Shown piece after piece: positions 14,336 through 20,941 of a DNA stretch of 20,941 nt. Each line of letters begins with the position of its first letter. Positions within the stretch are counted from its first letter, which is position 1. A model generated the notes under the pieces. The model had not been told where the DNA came from, made no database searches, and was given only the letters and a program-made list of their open reading frames with translations. The DNA comes from Brevibacterium picturae (GTDB lineage: Bacteria; Actinomycetota; Actinomycetes; Actinomycetales; Brevibacteriaceae): contig NZ_JAKDJU010000043.1 in assembly GCF_030453725.1 (NCBI RefSeq), positions 1 to 20,941 on the forward strand, in the 5' to 3' direction. The translations under genes and the position numbers were made by a program.

Positions 14336-15091
14336 GTGACCGGTTCGAATTCGGCAGGACCGATCCGCAGCGTTGCCAATGCACTTCGCATCATCGAAGC
14401 GCTGGCCGCGCACAAGGAGATCGGAGTCTCGGAGCTCGCGCGCAGGCTGGAAATGCCCAAGACCTCGACCCACAGGAGTCTCGAGACATTGGCTCATGCT
14501 GGTTGGGTCACCTCGACCGGGGAGGATCAGGTTCGCTGGTCACTGACGAATCGCGCGCTCATCGTCGGTCTCAGCACCGCCTCGGCGGGCAATCTCACGG
14601 AGCTGGCCGTGCGGGAGATGAACGCCGTGCGCGACGTCGTAGGAGAGACGATGCACCTGCTCATGCTCGATGGACTCGAGCATGTGGTCGTCGCCAGGGT
14701 CGATGGAACCAATCCGATCCGGACGTTCCTCGAGCTCGGCACTCGTCCGATGTTCCACTCCACATCGAGTGGCCGGTCCCTGCTGTCCGTCATGGACGAG
14801 GCCGATGTGAGCACGGTGCTCGATGCGGAGGCGCGGGAGGAGGACTTTGACCGCGCCGAGGTGTTCGAAGAAGTTCGCCTCACGCGTGAGCGCGGGTATG
14901 CGCTCAACCATGCGGAGTGGCGGACGAACATCGCTGCTGTCGGCGTTCCCGTAGTCACTCAGCAGGGCGTCCCTCTTGCCGCGATCTCCATTTCGATGCC
15001 GCTGACGAGTTTCCTCGAACACGATCACGAAAAGGTGGGCTGTCTGCTCATCGATGCCAGTGCTCGCATCACCGAAGCACTGATCGGCTAG
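14336..15091 (+). CDS. IclR-family transcriptional regulator
   Basis: A 251-residue regulator with an N-terminal winged helix (helix-turn-helix about 29-51, VSELARRLEMPKTSTHRSLETL) and a C-terminal effector-binding domain (about 83-251) containing FLELGTRPMFHSTSSGRSLL and a GVPVV...LAAISISMP core. IclR proteins usually sense the substrate or an intermediate of the pathway beside them. The start is the GTG at 14336, with GAAGGAG six bases upstream; the same frame is open far to the left, but that stretch is antisense to the prpD-like gene. Divergent placement and the shared operator region make the seven-gene operon the likely target, with autoregulation probable. Repressor or activator is not decided by sequence, though the operator position favours repression. 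Confidence 0.93.
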   Translation: MTGSNSAGPIRSVANALRIIEALAAHKEIGVSELARRLEMPKTSTHRSLETLAHAGWVTSTGEDQVRWSLTNRALIVGLSTASAGNLTELAVREMNAVRDVVGETMHLLMLDGLEHVVVARVDGTNPIRTFLELGTRPMFHSTSSGRSLLSVMDEADVSTVLDAEAREEDFDRAEVFEEVRLTRERGYALNHAEWRTNIAAVGVPVVTQQGVPLAAISISMPLTSFLEHDHEKVGCLLIDASARITEALIG

Positions 15092-15235
15092 CAGCGCACC
15101 CCGCCGCTTCCGAAACGCCCTGCCGACTGCACAGCCTACCGCCGCAGATGGAGGGCGTAGAACTGGTTGGGCGTGATGCTCCCCGCGGCGATGCTCCCAG
15201 CAGAGGTGCGCAGTCCGTCGCGCTCAGTCGGCCTT

Positions 15236-15262
15236 CGCTGCGACCGTGCTCAGCTCGCAGCG
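15236..15262 (-). terminator. Hairpin at the end of the TDT transporter gene
   Basis: CGCTGCGA (15236-15243) and TCGCAGCG (15255-15262) form a perfect 8-bp stem; the 11-nt loop contains the transporter stop codon. No T-run follows on either strand. It is the best terminator candidate in the 158-bp convergent gap between iclR and the transporter gene, which otherwise shows nothing I can call. Confidence 0.4.
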
Positions 15263-16350
15263 GCCGAGGGGGAAGTCTTTGCGTTCGCCGACCGTACGAA
15301 CGACCACACCATGGCGCAGAAGACGATCGCCCAGACGGTCAGTGCGATCCAGTACCACTGAGAGCCGATCCACGAAATGATCGGGACATCGTCGACCTTC
15401 CCTACATTGGTGCTTGCCACGGAGTACATGCCGAGTGGGAAGACCATGCTCCACAGTCCCGCCGAATAGCCCAGGGGGATTCGGCGGCGCAGATGCCGCC
15501 ACAGGCCTGCAAGGACAAGTGCGGGGATGAGCCAGGTCGAGATCGACCACAGGATCGCCGAGACGCCCGCCATGATGACGGTCGTCGCCGCGAAGATGGG
15601 TGATGTCCCGCCCTCGAGGATCTTCGATCCTGCGACCACTGTAATGGCCAGCGCGCCCATCATCACCCAATACGGGGCATCGAGATCCTCGGGGCCGATC
15701 CGATGGAGCAGAGCTCGCATTCCCACGAAGACCGCGCAGGCGAGGTAGAGGCCGACGCCGACACTCCAGGCGATGACCGCGATGACTGCAAGCACGGAGC
15801 CGAGGCCGACTTCCGCGGCTGGGGTCGGAAGGTTCGCCTTCAGCCCGGATGCTGCGACGGCAACGGACTGAGCTGCGACCACACACACAAACCAGGTGCC
15901 GTTGACCTTGGTGAGGATGGGCGAAGTCGACGAGCCGAGAACGGCGGAGAAGGGAATGAGATAGCCCAGGATGAGCCAGGCGAGAAGGCCGATGCCGAAG
16001 ATCACCAGCGCGATGCGGAAGTGTGCTTGGCCCTCCAATGCGGTTGCGAGAACATTGGTCGCTGCGACGAAGGTGAAGAATCCGAAGGCCTTCGACGGGT
16101 TGTGCAGATCGGCATGCAGCTCATCGTTGTGCGAACAGGCGCGCCACACGACCAGGGCCAGAAAGAAGACATAGAGGATCACAGCCAGCCAGAACAGGAC
16201 CGTCGAAAGAACCGTCAGTCCCTTGAGGTGTGCACCGACGGACATGATGCCGGTGGCCATCACCGAGGCGAAGCATCCGGGGGTGACCGTGCTCGGGCTC
16301 AGCCCCCACCTGCTCTGCAGATGCATCAGGCTCGTCTCTCCATTGCTCAT
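15250..16350 (-). CDS. TDT/SLAC1-family transporter (C4-dicarboxylate or anion channel type)
   Basis: A 366-residue membrane protein of the tellurite-resistance/dicarboxylate transporter (TDT, TehA/Mae1/SLAC1) family, with about ten helices. Typical features are STVTPGCFASVMATGIMSVG after the N-terminus, an FFTFVAATNVLA segment, and GYSAGLWSMVFPLGMYSVAS in a late helix, matching the FP-G-Y motif of the family. Members move malate and other dicarboxylates, sulfite or small anions. I prefer the ATG at 16350 because GATAAT (16362-16357) would start transcription exactly there, a leaderless gene; an ATG at 16326 with GGAGAG upstream is a good alternative. It lies next to the carboxylate operon but converges on iclR, so a link in function is only suggestive. 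Confidence 0.88.
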   Translation of the reverse strand: MSNGETSLMHLQSRWGLSPSTVTPGCFASVMATGIMSVGAHLKGLTVLSTVLFWLAVILYVFFLALVVWRACSHNDELHADLHNPSKAFGFFTFVAATNVLATALEGQAHFRIALVIFGIGLLAWLILGYLIPFSAVLGSSTSPILTKVNGTWFVCVVAAQSVAVAASGLKANLPTPAAEVGLGSVLAVIAVIAWSVGVGLYLACAVFVGMRALLHRIGPEDLDAPYWVMMGALAITVVAGSKILEGGTSPIFAATTVIMAGVSAILWSISTWLIPALVLAGLWRHLRRRIPLGYSAGLWSMVFPLGMYSVASTNVGKVDDVPIISWIGSQWYWIALTVWAIVFCAMVWSFVRSANAKTSPSAAAS

Positions 16351-16356
16351 TCCTCC

Positions 16357-16362
16357 ATTATC
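16357..16362 (-). promoter_or_regulatory. -10 box for a leaderless TDT transporter transcript
   Basis: GATAAT on the minus strand is five of six to consensus, and the A of the preferred start codon (16350) is the seventh base after it. A recognisable -35 box is lacking (TGTCTG at 16385-16380 is weak). GGAGG between the two is too close to the ATG to serve as a binding site. Confidence 0.45.
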
Positions 16363-16423
16363 GACACATTGTGGGATTGCAGACATTCGGGGCGTTTCCG
16401 AGCACATGTCCGGATTCGACGAC

Positions 16424-16443
16424 TATAGTTACTTACCAGTAAC
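16424..16443 (+). promoter_or_regulatory. Promoter -10 and TetR-style palindrome ahead of the ABC/YhgE pair
   Basis: TATAGT (16424-16429) is a good -10 box; the matching -35 is weak. Overlapping it is a perfect inverted repeat, GTTACT-TACC-AGTAAC (16428-16443), a size and symmetry common for TetR-family operators. Transcription would start near 16436, inside the repeat, so a bound repressor would block it. No TetR gene is in the window. A second palindrome, TTGATG-G-CATCAA (16524-16536), lies in the 5' leader. Confidence 0.5.
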
Positions 16444-16585
16444 ATGATGGACGCCAGGCGGACCCGACTGGAAGATGCCCATGTGGCGTAGTGTGCTTGC
16501 CAATGGAGCGTGATTGGCCGCGCTTGATGGCATCAATGGCCGGCACGACGGATCGACAGAGTCGCACACCCTGGGAGCAGTAGGA

Positions 16586-17428
16586 ATGCAGAGCACTTCG
16601 CAGACGCTCACCGATGAAACGGATCGGACTGTGAGCCAAGTCAGCCTCCGCGATTGGGGGATGTCAGGAAAACACGGCAACGTGTTCTCCGGCATCGACC
16701 TCGACGTGTCCCCCGGGGCAGTCGCGATCATCCAGGGCCCTGCTGGGTCCGGCAAGACGTCCCTGCTGCTGTCGATCGCAGGGCGCATGCGCGTGACCTC
16801 AGGAGAGGGGCATGTGGGCGACCTCGACATTCGCAAGCAGGCCCGGCGGGTGCGCGAGACGGTCAGCGTCGGCCACGTCGCCGGCCTCACCGACCTTGAG
16901 AACGACTTCACCCTCGCTCAGCACATCGCCGAGCGACTCATCATGCTTCAGCCCTGGTACAAACCGTGGGTGTCGAAGTCGTCCCTGCGCGAGGTCGTCG
17001 ACGTCATCCGCAATACGTTCGACTCCGCCACCGAGGTGCTCGACCGCCTTCCCGAAGGCAGATTCTCCACGTCGGACGCCAAGGACGCCGACTTCCTCAT
17101 CGACGACGAAGGCAAGGCCTTCGTCTCCGAACTCAGCCAACTGCAGAAGTTCCTCCTCGAGCTCGGCCTCGCGAGCCTCGCGCAGGCACCGGTCGTCATC
17201 CTCGACAATATCGACTACCTGCGTGAACGCGAGGACCGAGCCCGTGCTTGGGCGGCAATCCTCATCTACCAGGATCTGCGCAGAGATCGCGACCCCGACA
17301 ACCCGCTGACGGTGATCGCCTCCTGCGAAGACTCCTCCGATGTCGACCTCGTCCTCGACGCTCTGGAGTCACAGGTCTCGCCCACGTCGGTCAGTGAACT
17401 TCCGCTGACCCGGCATCCCCGACACTGA
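16586..17428 (+). CDS. Degenerate ABC-type ATPase paired with YhgE/Pip protein
   Basis: A 280-residue protein with a clear Walker A GPAGSGKTS (51-59) and the overall order of an ABC ATPase. The other motifs are altered: the signature position reads ELSQLQK (182-188), Walker B is VVILDNID (203-210) with Asn208 where the catalytic Glu belongs, and the H-loop region reads IASCED (244-249) without His. It should bind ATP but may hydrolyse it slowly, or act as a regulatory NTPase. A helical insert of about 60 residues lies before the signature. The ATG at 16586 has GGGAG eight bases upstream; the frame extends to an unsupported ATG at 16514. The YhgE/Pip gene starts 83 bp downstream on the same strand, so they probably work together. 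Confidence 0.8.
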   Translation: MQSTSQTLTDETDRTVSQVSLRDWGMSGKHGNVFSGIDLDVSPGAVAIIQGPAGSGKTSLLLSIAGRMRVTSGEGHVGDLDIRKQARRVRETVSVGHVAGLTDLENDFTLAQHIAERLIMLQPWYKPWVSKSSLREVVDVIRNTFDSATEVLDRLPEGRFSTSDAKDADFLIDDEGKAFVSELSQLQKFLLELGLASLAQAPVVILDNIDYLREREDRARAWAAILIYQDLRRDRDPDNPLTVIASCEDSSDVDLVLDALESQVSPTSVSELPLTRHPRH

Positions 17429-17511
17429 GGCTCGCTCCTCGATCGCCGCGGCGCACCGCCCGGCTTCCACCAGCTTTTCGAATCCGCTGACGACAATAAG
17501 GTGTTTCTTCG

Positions 17512-19689
17512 ATGTTCTCTCTGCCTTGGCTCGAACTCTCACGGTTCAAACGGCATACCATCACTCGTCTGGCGATCATCGTCATCGCTGTCATCCCTGC
17601 GATCTACGGCGGCCTGTACCTGGCTTCCAACTGGGCGCCGACCGACAACCTCGACAAGCTCCAGGCCGCCGTGGTCAACACGGACGAAGGCGCAGAGAGA
17701 CCGGACGCCGACGGCGAGAAGCTCCAGGCGGGCGATGAGCTCGTCGACAAGATCACCCCGAAGGGCGAAGGCGGATTCGACTGGCAGGAGACATCGCAGA
17801 AGGAGGCCGATGAGGGGCTTGCCGAAGGGAAGTACTTCGCAGTGCTCGAGATCCCCTCGAACTTCTCCGAGCGACTTGTCTCGACCGGAGGGGACGATCC
17901 CGAGCAGGCGGGACTGAACCTGCGCACCGACGATGCGCACAACTTCATCGTGGGACAGATGGCGGGAACGATTCTCAACGAGATCAAATCAGGACTGAAC
18001 GAGACCACGACGGCCGACTACGTCACCGAGGTCTACCTCGGTTTCAACGACATCCATTCCTCCACAGAGCAGGCCGTCGACGGCGCCAACAAGCTCAATG
18101 ACGGTGCGAGCGACCTCCACGACGGAACGGGTGAACTCTCCGACGGTGCCCACACACTGGATGAGGGGGTCGGGACGCTGCAGACCGGCATCGGTGATCT
18201 CGACGAGGGTGCCGGAGAGCTCGAGAAGGGCAGCGGTGACCTGAGGAGCGGCGCGGACAAGCTGGCCAAGAGCACCACCGAGGCGAAGAACGGCGCGAAG
18301 AAGCTGTCGACCGGGGCCGGACAGGTCGCCGACGGCACTTCACAGCTGCGTGACACCTCTGACGAGGTCACGGAGAAGGCCGAGGACCTCCGTGACCGGG
18401 CTGATGACCTTGTCGAGGGAGCGCGACCGAAGCTGAACAATGCGGAGGATGACTTCGAGTCGGCGCGGAAGACCGTGAACGGCGACTTGGATGATCGCGT
18501 CGCTCAGTTGCGTGAAGATTATCCCGATGATCCGAATGTGGCGAAGCTCGCTGATGACATGGATCGCCTCGGCGGAGATCTCGACAAGGCTCACGGGCGT
18601 GCCTCAAAGGCGACGGATGAGGCCAAGGATCTTGAGGATCCGGTCAAGAGCGCCGTCGACGACGTCATGAAGAAGATCAGGGAGGCCGACAAGAAGATCG
18701 GCAAGCTCGACGACGGTGCGCAGAAGGTGGCCACCGGAGCCGACGACCTGCATTCGGGCCTCATCAAGCTCGACAAAGGTGCAGGCGATCTGGCCAAAGG
18801 AGCCGGCGACCTCAACGACGGCGCCATCCAGCTCAAGGACGGAACCGAACAGGCCAAGACCGGCGTTTCCGACCTCAAGGACGGATCGTCACAGCTCGCC
18901 GACGGTTCGGACGATCTCGACAAGGGCGCGAAGAAGCTCGTCGACGGCTCTGGAGAACTCGCCGACAAGCTCGCCGAGGGGCTCAAGCAGATCCCGACCT
19001 ACGACAAATCCGACCGCGAGGATCGCTCCGACGTCGTCGCGGTGCCCGTCGATGCCGAGAAGCTCAAGGACAATGCCGTGGACGCCTATGGTGAGGGTCT
19101 CGCCGCGTTCTTCGTTGCTCTGGCGCTGTGGATCGGCGGCATGATCACCTACATGGTCATCAATGCGATCCCGTATCGGGCGCTGATGTCCTCGGCGAAG
19201 TCTGCCCGCATCGCCTGGGCCGGCTACGTACCCGGCCTCCTGTTCGGAGTCGCACAGGTGGGCGTGCTCTACGGAGTGCTCACCTTCGCCCTCGACTTCT
19301 CCGCCGGATCCTGGATCTGGACCCTGCTGTTCTCGATTCTCGTGGCAGCCAGCTTCCACGTAGTTCATCAGCTCTGTGTTGCGGCCTTGGGGGGTGTGGG
19401 CAGATTGGTCGCGCTCGTCCTGCTCATGGTCCAGATCGCCTCGGCCGGCGGAACATATCCTGTGCAGACGGCACCGAGCATATTCCAGATCATCTCGCCA
19501 TTCCTGCCGATGACGCACGCGGTCAACGGCCTGCGGACCCTGATCGCCGGAGGGGACATGTTCATCGCTGCTCAGTCCGCGGTGGTCCTGCTGCTGATGA
19601 CCGCGATCTGTCTGGTGGCGACCGTGATGGTGTGCGGGAAGAAGCGCATGGTCACGCTCACCCAGCTGCATCCGAGCCTGACTCTCTAG
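17512..19689 (+). CDS. YhgE/Pip family membrane protein with heptad-repeat ectodomain
   Basis: A 725-residue membrane protein of the YhgE/Pip family. There is one N-terminal helix (about 18-40), then an extracytoplasmic region with the conserved N-domain (to about 180), a long stretch of seven-residue repeats of the form L-x-x-G-A-x-x in two blocks (about 183-285 and 393-490) separated by a charged helical segment, then five C-terminal helices (about 529-553, 571-595, 602-627, 631-646 and 683-708). IPTYD (494-498) before the membrane part is typical. The family includes the lactococcal phage infection protein, and EsaA of type VII secretion shares this architecture; the role here is unknown. 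The start has AAGG about ten bases upstream. The 58-bp gap to the convergent gene holds only a weak 5-bp hairpin (19707-19729). Confidence 0.92.
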   Translation: MFSLPWLELSRFKRHTITRLAIIVIAVIPAIYGGLYLASNWAPTDNLDKLQAAVVNTDEGAERPDADGEKLQAGDELVDKITPKGEGGFDWQETSQKEADEGLAEGKYFAVLEIPSNFSERLVSTGGDDPEQAGLNLRTDDAHNFIVGQMAGTILNEIKSGLNETTTADYVTEVYLGFNDIHSSTEQAVDGANKLNDGASDLHDGTGELSDGAHTLDEGVGTLQTGIGDLDEGAGELEKGSGDLRSGADKLAKSTTEAKNGAKKLSTGAGQVADGTSQLRDTSDEVTEKAEDLRDRADDLVEGARPKLNNAEDDFESARKTVNGDLDDRVAQLREDYPDDPNVAKLADDMDRLGGDLDKAHGRASKATDEAKDLEDPVKSAVDDVMKKIREADKKIGKLDDGAQKVATGADDLHSGLIKLDKGAGDLAKGAGDLNDGAIQLKDGTEQAKTGVSDLKDGSSQLADGSDDLDKGAKKLVDGSGELADKLAEGLKQIPTYDKSDREDRSDVVAVPVDAEKLKDNAVDAYGEGLAAFFVALALWIGGMITYMVINAIPYRALMSSAKSARIAWAGYVPGLLFGVAQVGVLYGVLTFALDFSAGSWIWTLLFSILVAASFHVVHQLCVAALGGVGRLVALVLLMVQIASAGGTYPVQTAPSIFQIISPFLPMTHAVNGLRTLIAGGDMFIAAQSAVVLLLMTAICLVATVMVCGKKRMVTLTQLHPSLTL

Positions 19690-19747
19690 CCCTCGCCGAG
19701 GTGGTCGTGGCCTTCGCCCGCGGTGCCACTTGAGGGGCAGGGCGGCC

Positions 19748-20470
19748 TCAGTCCTCGTCGAAGTAGCGCAGGTACCTCTGTGGGTCGTGGAGGAAACGGC
19801 GCCAATGATCGACCATGTCGAGGCGTTCCCACGTGCTCTCGGTCAGGCCCCATTCGCCGACCTCGACGAGTTTGGCTCCTTCTGCTCGAGCGAGGATCGG
19901 CGAGTGTGTGGCCATGACGGTCTGCAGCCCCGCGCGATCGCGCTCGCGGACGAGCTGCAGAAGGGTCAGCGAGGCGGTGAATGACAGTGCACTCTCCGGC
20001 TCGTCGAGGATCCACAGTCCCATATCCATGAACCTGCCGGAGAGCATCTCGACGAACATCTCGCCGTGCGACTGCTGCGAATAGGAGTGGCCGCGCCCGG
20101 CTCCGATCTCCATCAGGTAGGCCATGTTCTCGTGCATGGTCTCTGCGCGGAGGAAGAATGCTCCGCGTGTCGACGCTGCCCCGCGGACGATCTGCACATG
20201 GTCGCTCAGTTCGGGGACCGCCTCGGCGTGGTCACGGAGTTCCCATCCGGTGCCACCTCCGTGCGGCAGCTCCAGGGCGGTGGCCAGCGCTTCGATGAGG
20301 GTCGACTTGCCCGAGCCGTTCTCACCGACGAAGACGGTGGTGCGATCGAACTCGAAGCCATCGAGGAAGTCGCGCACGGCAGGGATGTCGCGCAGCCAGG
20401 GGCTGAGCTCGGGCGGCGAATGCGCGTGCTTGGTCACTGATCGCAGCGGCAGATCGACTCGGGACTCCAT
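19748..20470 (-). CDS. Predicted ABC-class ATPase, COG3910 type
   Basis: A stand-alone soluble ATPase of 240 residues with no transporter partner. Motifs: Walker A VGENGSGKST (48-57), a FFLRAETM block, the signature-like SQQSHGEMF, Walker B LWILDEPESALS, and ATHSPIL with the H-loop His. Fold and motif order match the small AAA/ABC proteins grouped as COG3910, related to the SMC/Rad50 type; no function is established. The frame is open up to 20686, but the ATG at 20470 gives the family length. No binding site precedes it. TACATT (20485-20480) lies seven bases upstream, so it may be leaderless. It is divergent from the phosphotransferase-like gene with 65 bp between starts. Confidence 0.85.
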   Translation of the reverse strand: MESRVDLPLRSVTKHAHSPPELSPWLRDIPAVRDFLDGFEFDRTTVFVGENGSGKSTLIEALATALELPHGGGTGWELRDHAEAVPELSDHVQIVRGAASTRGAFFLRAETMHENMAYLMEIGAGRGHSYSQQSHGEMFVEMLSGRFMDMGLWILDEPESALSFTASLTLLQLVRERDRAGLQTVMATHSPILARAEGAKLVEVGEWGLTESTWERLDMVDHWRRFLHDPQRYLRYFDED

Positions 20471-20523
20471 GTCATCGAATGTAGACGACGGCACGGACAC
20501 GGCCAGCGTCAGGGCCCCGCACC

Positions 20524-20529
20524 TATACT
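20524..20529 (+). promoter_or_regulatory. -10 box of the leaderless phosphotransferase-like gene
   Basis: TATACT is a near-consensus -10 box, and the A of the ATG at 20536 is the seventh base after it, the spacing of a leaderless transcript. No Shine-Dalgarno precedes the ATG. The -35 region (about 20501-20506, GGCCAG) is poor. Confidence 0.55.
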
Positions 20530-20535
20530 GACGGA

Positions 20536-20941
20536 ATGGACGAGCGAGCTGTCGAACTGCTGCGTCGACACGGCTGGAGACCCGGCGATGTCCTCGGCGC
20601 AGGGATGGAGGGCACGGTTGTCGATCTGTCAGCCGATGAAGTCGCCAAGATCTGGCACGACAGAGATGCGGTGGAGTCGGAACCACTTCTGCGTTTCGGA
20701 GCGGCTGTGGAGCGATCGCCGATTCCCTTCCGTTGTTCTCGGACGCTCGAGATTCTCGACGAGGACAACCTCACAATGACGATCGAGCGAAAGGTCAGCG
20801 GCAGTCCGCTGCGCCTCGATGCCGTGCCGGACGCTCCGCTGGCCACCGCTGACGAGGCGCGTCTCATGGGTGATGCCTTGGCCGGTCTGTCCACAGCACG
20901 TGCCGGAGACCTCGACGCTCTTCCGATCCTTCCCGGCGAGG
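20536..20941 (+). CDS. Kinase/aminoglycoside-phosphotransferase-like protein, 5' part only
   Basis: 135 codons are present before the right edge. The start resembles the N-lobe of the protein-kinase-like phosphotransferase fold: VLGAGMEGTVVDL (about 19-31) as a glycine-rich nucleotide loop, then EVAKIWH with a candidate ATP-binding Lys, a helix, and TMTIERKVSGSPL at the hinge position. The catalytic loop and metal site would lie beyond the window, so activity and substrate cannot be judged; relatives include aminoglycoside and small-molecule kinases. The start at 20536 is supported by the -10 box seven bases upstream. Medium confidence in the fold, low in any specific role. Confidence 0.6.
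   Translation, partial: MDERAVELLRRHGWRPGDVLGAGMEGTVVDLSADEVAKIWHDRDAVESEPLLRFGAAVERSPIPFRCSRTLEILDEDNLTMTIERKVSGSPLRLDAVPDAPLATADEARLMGDALAGLSTARAGDLDALPILPGE

Noticed and set aside
15136..15225. Minus-strand stretch ending in a TAG that could be read as the tail of a lost gene (ending ...NQFYALHLRR)
   Set aside because: Only about 30 codons, no start, no recognisable family; chance in high-GC DNA is likely.
18056..18990. Repetitive DNA inside the yhgE-like gene as a tandem repeat or CRISPR-like array
   Set aside because: The periodicity is 21 bp from protein heptads with divergent codons; there are no constant repeats or spacers.
1..20941. tRNA, rRNA, insertion sequences, phage genes, attachment sites
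   Set aside because: No cloverleaf, rRNA block, transposase or integrase motif or terminal repeats were found on reading both strands.

Overview
The window reads as chromosomal DNA of a high-GC actinobacterium. Supporting signs are strong third-position G/C bias in every real gene, promoters placed so that transcripts would begin at the start codon (leaderless genes), GTG starts, many 4-8 nt gene overlaps, and a YhgE/Pip protein paired with an ABC ATPase. A Brevibacterium-like member of the Micrococcales is my best guess, but that is inference; no rRNA or other marker is present. I see no transposase, phage gene, CRISPR array, tRNA or rRNA.

Left part (1-3351): a nearly complete ribD on the minus strand runs off the left edge behind an FMN riboswitch. 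The riboswitch terminator hairpin also carries the ribD ribosome binding site. Divergent from it is a marR-type regulator, apparently leaderless with a palindromic operator over its own -10 and start codon, followed by a DHA1-type MFS efflux pump.

Positions 3373-6728: a minus-strand pair of ABC ATPase and 12-TM membrane protein of unknown cargo, then a DUF805 membrane protein on the plus strand, then a 323 bp gene-free stretch with a strong 19-bp hairpin.

Central block (6729-15091): seven minus-strand genes with overlaps or short gaps form one operon. In transcription order they are an MmgE/PrpD protein, a class III CoA-transferase, a MaoC-type hydratase, an acyl-CoA dehydrogenase, and a complete tripartite TRAP carboxylate transporter (dctP, dctQ, dctM). 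A divergent IclR regulator shares a 155 bp control region holding a good sigma-A-type promoter and a cluster of GTTCC/GGAAC half-sites. The logic is uptake of a carboxylate, activation to a CoA thioester, desaturation and hydration. No lyase or thiolase is present, so substrate and end product cannot be read from the sequence. This is the most likely place for an undescribed pathway.

Right part (15250-20941): a TDT/SLAC1-family transporter converges on iclR. Divergent from it is a plus-strand pair, a degenerate ABC ATPase and a YhgE/Pip protein with a long heptad-repeat ectodomain, preceded by a TetR-style palindrome. The window ends with a COG3910-type ATPase (minus) and, divergent, the 5' part of a leaderless kinase/phosphotransferase-like gene cut by the right edge.
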